Source: Dysgonomonas sp. Marseille-P4361 | Lineage (GTDB): Bacteria; Bacteroidota; Bacteroidia; Bacteroidales; Dysgonomonadaceae | DNA: 64,000 bases | Direction of reading: 5' to 3' | NCBI RefSeq assembly: GCF_900343125.1 | Contig: NZ_OPYL01000001.1 | Span: 1 to 64,000, forward strand | Part shown: positions 54,724-64,000 of the stretch, piece after piece | Numbering within the stretch: the first letter of the stretch is position 1 | Layout of the letters: each line of letters begins with the position of its first letter | The notes under the pieces: model-generated | Told to the model about the DNA's origin: nothing | What the model saw: only the letters and a program-made list of their open reading frames with translations | Database searches by the model: none | Made by a program: the position numbers and the translations under genes

Positions 54724-57700
54724 TTAGAATGTGACATTAACTCCAAATCCAAGAACTTTCTGAATAGGGTATTTTCGAGGGTGTTCAGCTTCCGGATCGT
54801 ATTGGTCGATAAGAAGTTTATCCCATACGAATAAGTTTTGTCCGGTTACATATACTCTTAAGTCATTTACTCCTATTTTGGATAAAAAACCTTTAGGTAT
54901 GGTATATCCTATTTCTAGATTTCTTAAGCGTAAAAAGGCTCTGTTCTGAACAAAGAATTCGTTAGACGAATGATTATAATTGCTTTTCGATGAAAGTGCA
55001 GGATAGGTTATTTTTTCGCCGTTAGCATATCGTTCCGATGTCCATGCATTTTTGTGGTATTTGTAATAAGTTCCTTTACCTTCAACTTCATTAACTCCTA
55101 GTCCGTACCAATAGGTTTTTATATCACCTACTCCGGTAAAGAAGATGGAAAAATCGAAATCTCGGTATTTGGTATCAAGTCCAAATCCGTAATTATAACC
55201 CGGAACTGAGCCTGAAAAACCGATAGGAGCATGATCTTTCTCACTTATTTCTCCGTCTCCGTTCAGGTCTTTAAAGACAAGGTCGCCTGGTCTTGGAGGG
55301 TTGGGATACTTTACTCCACTTTGGTCTATTTCTTCTTGAGAAGTCCAATAACCTTTTCCGGGAGAGTCCCAGTCAACCAGATAACCCCATTGCTGACCTA
55401 TCTGATAACCCGTATTACGATATTGGTATGCGTAAGAATCGTCATACATGGCTTCATCATGAGAGGTTATTTTATTATTGTTTGTTGACATATTTGCATT
55501 CACTGAGATAAAAAAGTCAGGAGTTACTTGTTTGTTGTAAGATATCTCAAATTCATATCCATAATTTTCCAACTCTCCTATATTCGATTTTGGCAAAGCG
55601 CTGGCAGGATGTCCCTGTATGAGAGGAATCACACCTCTGTTTATTAACATTTTGGATGTGTTTTCTTTAAAATAATCGAAACTTCCTTTTATATCATTGG
55701 TTATCTGGAGATCAACTCCTAAATTAAGTTTGTCGCTGACTTCCCATTGTATATGTTTGTTTCCTAATAGGATTATGTTTACTCCCTGACCTTCGCCAAG
55801 TCCTCCTACCCCTTGATCTTTACCTCCATATTGATAATTGTCCTGATATAAAAATCTGCTAGAGCCGAGTTTATCATTTCCTACCCTTCCGTAAGAAGCT
55901 CTTAGTTTCAAAAAAGTAAGTATGCCATTCTTAGGAATAAAGCTTTCGTTAGTCAGTACCCATCCTAATGATCCTGCGGGAAAGAATCCGAATCTGTTGC
56001 TAGGCGCAAATTGTTCGGTTCCGTTGTATCCCAGATTTACTTCAACAAAGTATTTTGAATCGTAATTGTATGTTCCGCGTCCGGCAAAAGATAGCACATT
56101 ATATGGTATCTCAGCTCCTTCTGACTCCCAATGATCTCTTTGTATCAGTATCATACCTGTAACATTGTGCTTGCCAAAGGCTCGGTTATAGTTGATAGAC
56201 CCTTGTGCATTGAATTTATAATGATTACTACTAGATCGCCCTAAACTCATAGGAGAGTCATGGGTTGTTTTTTCTTGTAGTTCAACAGTATCATTTTCAT
56301 AATTAGGATCAGCATAATAGTCTCTTTCTGTTCTTTGCCCTATTATGGTTGTTCTTGGGTAAGTATCAAACGAGATTAAGCCTTTAAAACTTAATCCTTC
56401 TGTTATAAAGGAACTTAGGTCTAGCTCTACCTCTAAGGATGAATTTAAGTTGATTCGGGTGTTTTTATGATATCCCGATCTGTTTATAAGGTTTCCCGGA
56501 GAATTGTCTCCTACACGAGGTTTGATCATCATATTAGGCATCACGTCCGGAAATAGACCTTCGCCTGTGGTTGGGCCTAGTGTAGTCGGGTTCATTCTCA
56601 TTATCTCTTGCATAACTCCTCTTGTCATTTCTTCTACGTCTTTGAACTGATTGATAGGAGGGGTATTTTGCTTTTCTATATAAGTCCCTATATTTAATCG
56701 CGTAGTTAAGAATTTTGTAGGTTTATAATCCATATTGGATCGGAAACTCCATCTGTCGAGTTTCAAAGACGGATCATAGCCCAACTGTGATTTCTTTTCT
56801 GTATTGAAGTGTCCTCCTTGATGTATGTATCCTACGTTCATATAGTATAACACCGTTTCGGTACCTCCTCTGACGTTTACATTTGCTCTTGTCTCGGGAA
56901 CCCAGTCTTTAAAATACATACCATAGTAATAATGATTGGGATACAGATAGTCTCTTAAAGCCATTTGATGTTCATAATCTTCGGCATTAGGGTCTAAACC
57001 TAGATAAGGGTTCATGAACTTTTCTCTTACTTCTGGAGAATAGGCCTCTGGTAACCCGTCGTTCCTAAAAGCTTCGTTACGCATATCTATGTATTCAATA
57101 GATGAGAGTCTGTCTGGTTTGCGCGTAAAGGCTGTGAATGTTTGGTGGATAGATGCTGACAGTTCGGCTTTTCCTACTTGTCCTCTTTTGGTTGTAACCA
57201 TAATTACACCATTTGCACCTCTTACTCCAAATACTGCAGTTGCAGAAGCATCCTTTAGTACACTGACTGATTCTATCTCATTTACATCCAGCGTTCTGAA
57301 GTTCTCTCTGGGAACGCCATCTATCAGAATTAAAGGAGACGATTCGTTTATTGTGGTTCGTCCACGGAGGAAGATACGTGCATCGTCAAGACCCGGCAAT
57401 GCTCCGTCAGACTGTGTAATAGACAGACCTGTGATACGTCCTTGCAGTGCATTCCCAAAGCTGGTTGCTGTTGCTTTCTTTATATCATCGCCTTTGACGG
57501 CCGATACAGCTCCAGTAACGGATACTTTCGATTGAGTTCCATAACCAACTACTACGACCTCACTCAGAGCGGAAGTTTCTTCTTTCAGAACTACTTCTAT
57601 ATAGGTTTTTCCGTCTAGTTTAACAGACTTCGCTTCCATCCCTATATAGGTGAAATCAAGTGTGGCATTAGGACTACTTACTGAAATACTGAATTTTCCA

Positions 57701-57951
57701 TCTATATCAGTAAGGCTTGTTTGTGTGGTACTCGCCTCTTTTATGGTTACTCCTATCAAGAGTTCGCCATTTTGGTCTTTGACGACACCAGTAACTTGAA
57801 TCTTATCTTGCTGTATCTGTTTTGTAGAAGCAGACTCTTGTTGTGCCATCGTTAATAATGGTAAAACAAGGAGCAAGAGAAACATAGGAAATGATATCCT
57901 CAGTTTTCTGAAAATAGCATTCATGTCTAGTGTCTTCTTGTTGTTTTTCAT
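54724..57951 (-). CDS. SusC/RagA-family transporter, first pair (operon 2)
   Basis: A 1075-residue channel. A longish N-terminus (MKNNKKTLDMNAIFRKLRIS) leads into the signal helix FPMFLLLLVLPLLTMAQQ. The carboxypeptidase-regulatory domain (about 55-135), the canonical box EVVVVGYGTQ, the plug VLKDASATAVFGVRGANGVIMVTTKRG and the barrel ending GFGVNVTF follow. I prefer the ATG at 57951; 57924 is possible, and the frame also opens at a TTG at 58023 that sits 14 nt after AAAGGAGGT. It is the first gene of operon 2 and follows a long leader. Confidence 0.94.
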   Translation of the reverse strand: MKNNKKTLDMNAIFRKLRISFPMFLLLLVLPLLTMAQQESASTKQIQQDKIQVTGVVKDQNGELLIGVTIKEASTTQTSLTDIDGKFSISVSSPNATLDFTYIGMEAKSVKLDGKTYIEVVLKEETSALSEVVVVGYGTQSKVSVTGAVSAVKGDDIKKATATSFGNALQGRITGLSITQSDGALPGLDDARIFLRGRTTINESSPLILIDGVPRENFRTLDVNEIESVSVLKDASATAVFGVRGANGVIMVTTKRGQVGKAELSASIHQTFTAFTRKPDRLSSIEYIDMRNEAFRNDGLPEAYSPEVREKFMNPYLGLDPNAEDYEHQMALRDYLYPNHYYYGMYFKDWVPETRANVNVRGGTETVLYYMNVGYIHQGGHFNTEKKSQLGYDPSLKLDRWSFRSNMDYKPTKFLTTRLNIGTYIEKQNTPPINQFKDVEEMTRGVMQEIMRMNPTTLGPTTGEGLFPDVMPNMMIKPRVGDNSPGNLINRSGYHKNTRINLNSSLEVELDLSSFITEGLSFKGLISFDTYPRTTIIGQRTERDYYADPNYENDTVELQEKTTHDSPMSLGRSSSNHYKFNAQGSINYNRAFGKHNVTGMILIQRDHWESEGAEIPYNVLSFAGRGTYNYDSKYFVEVNLGYNGTEQFAPSNRFGFFPAGSLGWVLTNESFIPKNGILTFLKLRASYGRVGNDKLGSSRFLYQDNYQYGGKDQGVGGLGEGQGVNIILLGNKHIQWEVSDKLNLGVDLQITNDIKGSFDYFKENTSKMLINRGVIPLIQGHPASALPKSNIGELENYGYEFEISYNKQVTPDFFISVNANMSTNNNKITSHDEAMYDDSYAYQYRNTGYQIGQQWGYLVDWDSPGKGYWTSQEEIDQSGVKYPNPPRPGDLVFKDLNGDGEISEKDHAPIGFSGSVPGYNYGFGLDTKYRDFDFSIFFTGVGDIKTYWYGLGVNEVEGKGTYYKYHKNAWTSERYANGEKITYPALSSKSNYNHSSNEFFVQNRAFLRLRNLEIGYTIPKGFLSKIGVNDLRVYVTGQNLFVWDKLLIDQYDPEAEHPRKYPIQKVLGFGVNVTF

Positions 57952-58730
57952 ACGAATTATTATACAGGTTATAGAATATCTATTTATTCTCAATCTTTGA
58001 GGTAAACGATATAGTAGTGACAATAGGAGCGGGTTTTACCTCCTTTAAGATGAGTATTAATATTTTCTTTTATTAATACTCCATTCAGTACATATACAAG
58101 TTGGTCCGTAGCCAATCAGTGTATGAAATGGGCATTATCTAAGTTTCGGTACTTGAGTGAATGGTCGTTTATCGAAACTTTCAGTAAATCATCTTTTGTT
58201 TGATGACGTGCGTTGGATTAGGTTAAATTCTTCTTTTTTCTCTTCCTTTTCTTTTGCTTCTTCGAAATCCAGAGCCTGATTTTCTGCATTAATTGGTTTA
58301 TCTTATACGCTGCGAACACCGCGCTTATTTTTCGAAAGTTATAGTTGCAGAATAAAACTCTTTTATTTTTCTACTGAGTGTCAATCTTTTCGATCTTAGG
58401 CTCCTCTCGTCGTTGAGTTACGAAAGTCAGTTATATTGTATATTTAATATAAAAGTAGTGGTAAAGTGTTTAAAATCTCTTTGAATAGAGATATAATTTC
58501 TTTGAAAAATGACACTCACACTTGTCGAATCAACTAGCCACACTGATTTGATATATTGATATTTATGACTTATGTGCACGTTTCCATCACGCAGTTTTGT
58601 GTCATATTTCCAAGTGCATTTTTGGTTATAGAAAGAACAGAAAGTTGAAATAAAGGATAGTAGCAACCTATTTCATTGTTATTTTGCTCCTTACATAAAA
58701 ATGTAGGCTATCCACAACTATCGTATAAAA
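57952..58730 (-). promoter_or_regulatory. 780-bp leader/control region of carbohydrate operon 2
   Basis: No gene is supported. On the minus strand, in order toward susC: two CGAAAGT direct repeats 90 bp apart (plus-strand positions 58423-58429 and 58333-58339), an AAGTTTCG / CGAAACTT inverted pair (about 58140-58180), a perfect 11-bp palindrome GAGTATTAATA / TATTAATACTC (58052-58081), and AAAGGAGGT (58038-58046). No TTTG/TAnnTTTG promoter was found, only a near match TAACTTTC near 58334. Regulation by a dedicated factor is therefore likely. Confidence 0.4.
58052..58081 (-). repeat. 11-bp perfect inverted repeat in susC leader
   Basis: GAGTATTAATA / TATTAATACTC with an 8-nt loop; it lies 101-130 nt before the susC ATG at 57951. 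It is too AT-rich and lacks a T run for termination, so it may be an operator or an mRNA structure. Confidence 0.6.
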
Positions 58731-58731
58731 C

Positions 58732-58767
58732 AACCCCGATTAATACATGATATATTAATCGGGGGTT
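58732..58767 (-). terminator. Terminator of carbohydrate operon 3
   Basis: CCCCGATTAATA / TATTAATCGGGG, a 12-bp stem with a 7-nt loop, followed on the minus strand by TTGTTTTATA. It is 40 nt after the SusD stop. Confidence 0.88.
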
Positions 58768-58803
58768 AATTATTCTAATTTTTAATCTCTTCAGGAATGC
58801 TTA

Positions 58804-60669
58804 TTATTTCCAATTTGGGTTCTGAACTAATAATCCTTCCATAGTTACAATTTGAGCATCTGGGATAGGCAAGGTCACCCATTTTGAATTATAGTTTGAC
58901 TTAGCAAATTTATTCAGATACTGTTTCTCATATGCAACATATTCATTCAAATCGTTCTCAATATTACCCCAACGTGCTAGATCATACCAACGATGTCCTT
59001 CTAAAGCAAGTTCTAAGCGTCTTTCAAACTTCAAAGCTGCTAGCGCCTTTTCTTTTGTACTAAATTGAGCCGGTGTATATAACCCAATACGATAGTTAGA
59101 AGCGGCATCTTTACCGGTCACATTGTTTATTTTATCATCTAAAACATAATTAGAGGTAGATTCAAGCATTGTTGCTGGGTCAACGGCCTTAACATAGGAT
59201 TTTGCAGCTCGTTCCCTCACCATATTTACATACTTAAGTGCATCTGCATGCTGCCCTGTTTCGATTAAAGCTTCTGCATACCAAAGGAGTACATCGGCGT
59301 AACGAATAAGGTGTATATTTTTAGCAGAAGAACAAGTTTGTGTACCGTTACTCAAACTTCCTTTATCTGATTTCTTCGGCATTAATTTCTTGTTCATATA
59401 ATACCCGCCATTAGTCAAGTCTCTCACCCAACCATCTATAGAAGTAGGTACAGTCCAATCCCAGAAAGGAAGGTGGAAACGACCTACCGAAATATCTAAA
59501 CGAGGGTCTGTATAAACAGTAAGATCTGTTTCCGGAAAGTTTGGTGCAGGCTTACCATCTTGGTCTACCCCTGCTTTTGTTAATGCAGGTTTACTTCTGT
59601 AAGATTTATCTACATACGGAAGACCTGCCTCATCTACGATATATGCATTTACAAGGTCATTCGACGGTTGATAAAAGCCCCATCCACTATTTCCCATACC
59701 TCCTGGAGGTGCTGTATGCCATCCTCCATTCACACAACTTATCATTTCATTTGTTCCGACAATGGTCATCTGAATATCAAAGATAGACTCTCCTGTCCAA
59801 TCACTTTCTCCAGCAGTCCAAAGTGCTTCATAAGAATCAGCTAGACGATATTTTGTGCCTTTAGAGTCTTTACCATTATCAATCACTGTTTTAAGTAAAT
59901 CTTTTACTTCTCCCCAACGATTTACAGTATTATTCGTTCCATTGTATGGAGATGATTGATACATCTTAACTTTTGCAAGAAGAGCTGCGGCAGCCCATTT
60001 ATTTACTCGACCAGGTTCTTCTGGCCATGCATCAGGCAAGTTATCATATGCATATTGTAAGTCTTCATATATTCTATCCCAGATATAGATATAATTATTA
60101 GATTCATCTACATTTGAAACTTTAGGGTTAACATTTGAAGCAAATTCCTCAGAACCGATATATGGTATTGCTGCTCCGAAAGTTTTAACACCTTCGAAAT
60201 GAAAGAATCCGCGCATAAAACGTCCTTGAGCTACAGTTTCTGTGTAAAAGTCTTTTTCACGCCCATTTATTGCAGACAAGGCATCTTTATTAGATTCTAC
60301 ATCACTAATCAACTCATTTGCTCTAAAAACGCCATCATAAACTCTCACCCATTTAGTACCTAAATATCCATTGTCTACAGTCATAGTGTATAGTTCTAGA
60401 CTTGTAAAATCAGGCTGGTCTCCATAAGTACTTCCTTTATTTGCATCACCAGCTATAACATCCCCATAAACATAATTTGTCAGGGGTGCCTCAAAATAGC
60501 TATCATTTAATAAAGAAGCATACATTCCTGCCAACAACATGTTTATACCATCTTCATCTGCTAACTGCTCTTTACCAATAGAACCACTTGATCGTTGCTC
60601 TAAAAAGTCGCTACATGAAATGAAGCTAAAGAGGCTAAGTATAATAATTGAATATAATATCTTTTTCAT
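58804..60669 (-). CDS. SusD/RagB-family lipoprotein (operon 3)
   Basis: A 621-residue lipoprotein with lipobox LFSFISC followed by SDFLEQRSSG. The SusD fold is supported by VYDGVFRANELISDV, AQGRFMRGFFHFEGVKTFGAAIPYI, IRYADVLLWYAEALIETGQHADAL and KFERRLELALEGHRWYDLARWG, ending VQNPNWK. It caps the SusC encoded 38 nt upstream. No enzyme or regulator follows; the operon ends at the terminator 58732-58767, so any hydrolase must be upstream, outside the window. Confidence 0.95.
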   Translation of the reverse strand: MKKILYSIIILSLFSFISCSDFLEQRSSGSIGKEQLADEDGINMLLAGMYASLLNDSYFEAPLTNYVYGDVIAGDANKGSTYGDQPDFTSLELYTMTVDNGYLGTKWVRVYDGVFRANELISDVESNKDALSAINGREKDFYTETVAQGRFMRGFFHFEGVKTFGAAIPYIGSEEFASNVNPKVSNVDESNNYIYIWDRIYEDLQYAYDNLPDAWPEEPGRVNKWAAAALLAKVKMYQSSPYNGTNNTVNRWGEVKDLLKTVIDNGKDSKGTKYRLADSYEALWTAGESDWTGESIFDIQMTIVGTNEMISCVNGGWHTAPPGGMGNSGWGFYQPSNDLVNAYIVDEAGLPYVDKSYRSKPALTKAGVDQDGKPAPNFPETDLTVYTDPRLDISVGRFHLPFWDWTVPTSIDGWVRDLTNGGYYMNKKLMPKKSDKGSLSNGTQTCSSAKNIHLIRYADVLLWYAEALIETGQHADALKYVNMVRERAAKSYVKAVDPATMLESTSNYVLDDKINNVTGKDAASNYRIGLYTPAQFSTKEKALAALKFERRLELALEGHRWYDLARWGNIENDLNEYVAYEKQYLNKFAKSNYNSKWVTLPIPDAQIVTMEGLLVQNPNWK

Positions 60670-60707
60670 ATTTATTTATTTATTTATAACGATTGTTTAT
60701 CAATCCA

Positions 60708-63700
60708 TTAGAAACTAAGATTTACCCCTAAAATATATGAACGAGGCATTCCATAAGAACCATAATCATATCCCATACGTTTATCATTACTGCTCAGTAC
60801 TTCCGGATCTAGCCCATCATATCCTGTAATAGTAAACACATTGGTTAACTGACCATAAAAACGAACTCTCGACAATGATACTTTTTCTGTAAGTTTTTTA
60901 GGCAATGTATAACCTAAAGTCAAAGTCTGCATTCTCAAATATGAACCATCTTCTATATACATTGAATGAGATTCTGCTGTTGCTTCTGAACCATCTCCAT
61001 TCAAAGTAGCCCACAATGGATATTTACCATCCGGATTGTCTGTAGGGTGCCATGAGTTATCACGTCTATCTTTCGAATAATTACTTTGCAATGCCCCATA
61101 ATGTGTAAAATATTGATATGCTTTCATTATGTCATTACCTACTGAGAAATAAAGATATGTACCTAAATCGAATCCTTTATACGTAAGACTTAGATTTAAT
61201 CCTCCAGTGAAATCCGGATGCGGATTTCCTATAATAGTGCGGTCATCTGCATCTATTTTTCCATCTCCATCTACATCTTTGAATTTATAACGACCTACCC
61301 AATCTTCAGCTACTAAAGATTTAGCATCTGCTACAGCAAATGGAAGAATTGTATTTCCATTTTTATCCTTATTATTCATTACGTCATCTACGCTCTTATA
61401 GATACCCTCTACCTGATAGCCATAGAATTGACCAATCGGCTGACCTACTGTTGTTATAGAAGTGTTCTTCAAACGGTCACCTTCAAACAAATTAGATGAA
61501 CCTAATTTTGTAACTTTGTTTTTATAAGAAGAGAGATTAGCTGTGATATTGTAACCAAAATCTCCAGCTTTATCGCGCCACCCAATACTAAAATCAAATC
61601 CTTTATTTTCCATATCACCGATATTGATTTGAGGTTTGCTAGCATTACCGGCTAGTGCCGACCAGTTTGCAGGAACTAATAGGTCTGATGTTTTCTTTAT
61701 ATAATAGTCCGCGTTGAAAGTCAATCTATTATTTAGTAAAGTTCCGTCTAAACCAACGTTTAACATTTTTGTTGTCTCCCATTTTGCGTTCGGGTCACCC
61801 AGGTCTGTTACTACATATCCTGTATATTGACCAGAATCTGTTCCGGCAAAATCGTATCCATAGCCTGTACCTGTTCCATACAAGAAAGCATAATTGATAG
61901 ATCTACCAACTTGTGCATTACCTGTAGTACCATATCCAATACGGAATTTAAGGTCATCAAGCCAAGTTCTTGAATTCTCCATAAACAATTCGTCCGACAT
62001 ACGCCATCCTACTGACACAGAAGGGAATGTACCCCAACGATTATTCTTAGCGAAACGAGAAACTCCATCTCTACGAACTGTAGCGGTCAATAAATATTTA
62101 CTTTGATATGAATAATCTAAACGGCCAAAATAACCTAATGTAGTAATTGTAGATTGAGGAGTTCCACTATTTTCAACAGTTCCAGCATCTCCATTGTTAA
62201 GAGTCCAAGTATTTAAGTCGTTCTCGAAAATATAGTTTTTACGTTTACCCCATATTTCTCTACCTAAACCATTTTTCATAGCTTCCAAACCTACTAGAGC
62301 TTGTATATTGTGATGCTCTTTTATAGTTGTTTTATACTCAGCAATATTCGTCCACTGCCAATCTAGCCAGTAGGCAGCACCTTCTGCATAATGGTTATAA
62401 GATTGTCCCTCTTTATTGGCAAAAATATCTTTTGACCAAAATTCTCTATTCCATCTTCCACCCAAGCGTGTACTAAATTGTGTACGAACTCTCAATCCTT
62501 CAAGTGGTGTTATTTCTGCAAACAATGCATTTTGTGCAAAGAAACGACGATTCCAGTTATTTTCTGATCTCGATATTTGATGTATTGCTGTTTGCTCTCG
62601 TCCTCCTTCTGTTGCCTGCGATCCGGCGAAGTCGCCTCCTACATTATAAACCGGCACCCATGGCTGAGCCTGATAAACTTTAGCAAAAGCATGTGAGTCA
62701 CCTTGACCTCCGCGCTCTCCACTAAACTCCATCAATGAAGCATTAGTGTTTTGTCCTATACTAAAATATTTAGTAGGATTGAATGTCGTATTAGCCCGGA
62801 AAGAAAAACGTTCAAATCCAGAACCTTTAATAGTTCCTTCTCTATCTTCATAACCCAAGCCAACAGTATAACTAGCCTTTTTGCTTCCTCCTATCAAAGA
62901 TAGCTGATGACTATTGATAAACCCGGTCTGAGTAATCATATCATACCAATCAGATCCTTTTCTGGCTTCTGCCTCTGAATAACCATCTTCTAACATCTGA
63001 TAATAGGCTGAACGAGCCCAAGAGTCAGATCCATTTGGTTTGTATGAAGATACCCATGCATCAACACTTCCATACTTATTTACAATTTGGTCTTTTGACA
63101 TACCTGAAGGTTTTATTGCATATGGCATTGTTAGCTGATCCTGAGCATTAAGAGATCCGAACTGAGGATGAGTTTGACCTTGTACACCTCTGATATCTCT
63201 ATTGTTAACCATACCTGTAGCCTGGAATTCCATTGCCTCCCATGCATTAAGCAAATCAAATCCATCATTTGCCATTGTAGCCCATCCTAAATAACCGTCA
63301 TAGGTTATAGAGACTTTTTCTTCTTTACTACCTTGTTTTGTTGTAACAATGATAACTCCATTTGCCGCTTTTGCTCCATAGATAGCAGTTGCTGCAGCAT
63401 CTTTCAATACTTGAAATGATTCGATATCATTTGGATTAACAGAGTTGATATCTACATCAGATACTCCATCCACAATAATAAGTGGCCCTGAGTTATTCAA
63501 TGAACCAACTCCACGAATACGAATAGTCGTATCAGCTCCGGGAGCCCCAGAAGATAAAATATGCACCCCTGATGCTTTCCCCTGCAAAGCTTCAGCAAAT
63601 GTAGCAACTGGAGTTTCCGCCAAAACATCTGCACTAACAACAGAAACGGATCCTGTTATATCTTTCTTCGCTTGCGTACCATAACCAACAACAACAACTT

Positions 63701-64000
63701 CTTCCAATATTTTTGTATCCTCTACCAATGTAACTTCTATCGAACTTTGAGCCCCAACTTTGATACGTTGCGTCTGATACCCGACGAATGATATAACTAA
63801 AGTTGCACCTTCTGGAACATTATTAATAGTCACACGACCATCAATATCTGTTACACTACCATTTGTTGAATTATCAACTATCACGGAGGCGCCTATCACA
63901 GGGCCTAAATGATCTTTGACAATACAAGTCACAGTTTTGCTCTGTTGAACAACACCTGTGTTTTGTATCTTAGCCGATGGATTATCACCCATAGCAAAGA
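60708..64000 (-). CDS. SusC/RagA-family transporter, cut at its N-terminus by the window edge (operon 3)
   Basis: At least 1094 residues are present. The first in-frame ATG is 63990-63992, but the frame stays open to the edge (reading Phe-Ala before that Met), and the visible part lacks a signal peptide, so the true start lies beyond 64000. The carboxypeptidase-regulatory domain starts at once (VTCIVKDHLGPVIGASVIVD). EVVVVGYGTQAKKDITGSVSV and the plug VLKDAAATAIYGAKAANGVIIVTTKQG follow, and the barrel ends SYILGVNLSF. This is the classic SusC type, partner of the SusD next to it. Confidence 0.95.
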   Translation of the reverse strand, partial: FAMGDNPSAKIQNTGVVQQSKTVTCIVKDHLGPVIGASVIVDNSTNGSVTDIDGRVTINNVPEGATLVISFVGYQTQRIKVGAQSSIEVTLVEDTKILEEVVVVGYGTQAKKDITGSVSVVSADVLAETPVATFAEALQGKASGVHILSSGAPGADTTIRIRGVGSLNNSGPLIIVDGVSDVDINSVNPNDIESFQVLKDAAATAIYGAKAANGVIIVTTKQGSKEEKVSITYDGYLGWATMANDGFDLLNAWEAMEFQATGMVNNRDIRGVQGQTHPQFGSLNAQDQLTMPYAIKPSGMSKDQIVNKYGSVDAWVSSYKPNGSDSWARSAYYQMLEDGYSEAEARKGSDWYDMITQTGFINSHQLSLIGGSKKASYTVGLGYEDREGTIKGSGFERFSFRANTTFNPTKYFSIGQNTNASLMEFSGERGGQGDSHAFAKVYQAQPWVPVYNVGGDFAGSQATEGGREQTAIHQISRSENNWNRRFFAQNALFAEITPLEGLRVRTQFSTRLGGRWNREFWSKDIFANKEGQSYNHYAEGAAYWLDWQWTNIAEYKTTIKEHHNIQALVGLEAMKNGLGREIWGKRKNYIFENDLNTWTLNNGDAGTVENSGTPQSTITTLGYFGRLDYSYQSKYLLTATVRRDGVSRFAKNNRWGTFPSVSVGWRMSDELFMENSRTWLDDLKFRIGYGTTGNAQVGRSINYAFLYGTGTGYGYDFAGTDSGQYTGYVVTDLGDPNAKWETTKMLNVGLDGTLLNNRLTFNADYYIKKTSDLLVPANWSALAGNASKPQINIGDMENKGFDFSIGWRDKAGDFGYNITANLSSYKNKVTKLGSSNLFEGDRLKNTSITTVGQPIGQFYGYQVEGIYKSVDDVMNNKDKNGNTILPFAVADAKSLVAEDWVGRYKFKDVDGDGKIDADDRTIIGNPHPDFTGGLNLSLTYKGFDLGTYLYFSVGNDIMKAYQYFTHYGALQSNYSKDRRDNSWHPTDNPDGKYPLWATLNGDGSEATAESHSMYIEDGSYLRMQTLTLGYTLPKKLTEKVSLSRVRFYGQLTNVFTITGYDGLDPEVLSSNDKRMGYDYGSYGMPRSYILGVNLSF

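Noticed and set aside
57089-57535. 148-codon plus-strand ORF inside susC
   Set aside because: Antisense shadow of the conserved plug domain of the real gene, which is supported over its whole length.
58021-58046. TTG start with an AAAGGAGGT Shine-Dalgarno for susC
   Set aside because: The spacing of 14 nt is too long, the 24 added residues precede and bury the signal peptide, and Bacteroidota rarely use this signal. Kept only as an oddity in the findings.
58427-58666. 79-codon minus-strand ORF in the operon 2 leader
   Set aside because: No recognisable domain, no ribosome entry support, and an unstructured mix of Lys/Tyr/Ser/Phe.
44852-58803. Classic genomic island with att repeats at tRNA-Gln
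   Set aside because: No copy of the tRNA 3' end was found at the far side and no integrase is present; only a composition impression remains.
1-64000. CRISPR arrays, transposases, restriction-modification or known defence genes
   Set aside because: No regular direct repeats with spacers and no protein of these families were seen on either strand.

Overview
The window comes from a Bacteroidota genome, most likely order Bacteroidales. The support is tandem SusC/SusD pairs, a hybrid two-component regulator, a NuoCD-fused complex I operon without nuoEFG, a BT_3928-type protein, NigD-like and DUF1599 proteins, and promoters of the TTTG/TAnnTTTG type in place of the usual -35/-10 boxes. Low GC and the gene repertoire would fit Dysgonomonas or a close relative, but that genus call is inference.

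Layout. (1) 1-205: a strong leftward promoter and leader that look like the front of a stable-RNA (probably rRNA) operon lying outside the window. (2) 356-6709: leftward housekeeping genes: asparaginase, a TatD-type nuclease, and a run DUF1599 / BT_3928 / tpiA / SPOR protein / folE, then ssb. (3) 6865-9473: a three-gene operon of ECF sigma factor, a protein with one inner-membrane helix plus an outer-membrane beta-barrel, and a NigD-like lipoprotein. It closely resembles the Das/Dma (dual membrane-spanning anti-sigma) systems. (4) 9601-10746: exbB/exbD energy transducers. (5) 10839-21071: the complex I operon nuoA-B-CD-H-I-J-K-L-M-N. (6) 21274-23334: a polyprenyl-phosphate-type glycosyltransferase and mutY. 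(7) 23494-26216, rightward: HU, a 30-residue Arg/Lys-rich ribosomal-type protein, RNase G and RlmH. (8) 26251-44386: carbohydrate region 1, with a GH43-like lipoprotein, then a TIG/NHL protein, SusC, SusD and a DUF4973-type lipoprotein, then a hybrid two-component sensor, and on the opposite strand a DUF4965-type lipoprotein and a GH2 enzyme. (9) 44852-44922: tRNA-Gln with a textbook promoter and terminator. (10) 45092-57951, leftward: carbohydrate region 2, two tandem SusC/SusD pairs followed by a GH71/99-like enzyme and a small lipoprotein of unknown function. (11) 58804-64000: carbohydrate region 3, a SusC/SusD pair whose SusC runs off the right edge.

How it fits together: the right 37 kb is nutrient-capture machinery. 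Surface SusD lipoproteins and SusC TonB-dependent channels import oligosaccharides, periplasmic or surface glycoside hydrolases trim them, and the one-protein sensor/regulator at 35823 probably controls region 1. ExbB/ExbD are the kind of motor that powers SusC channels. No mobile-element gene, CRISPR array, restriction system or classic defence gene was seen. The most unusual items are the trans-envelope sigma/anti-sigma operon, a GH43-like protein that seems to have lost most of its catalytic residues, the tandem SusCD operon with an atypical second SusC, and the roughly 850-bp structured leader in front of that operon.
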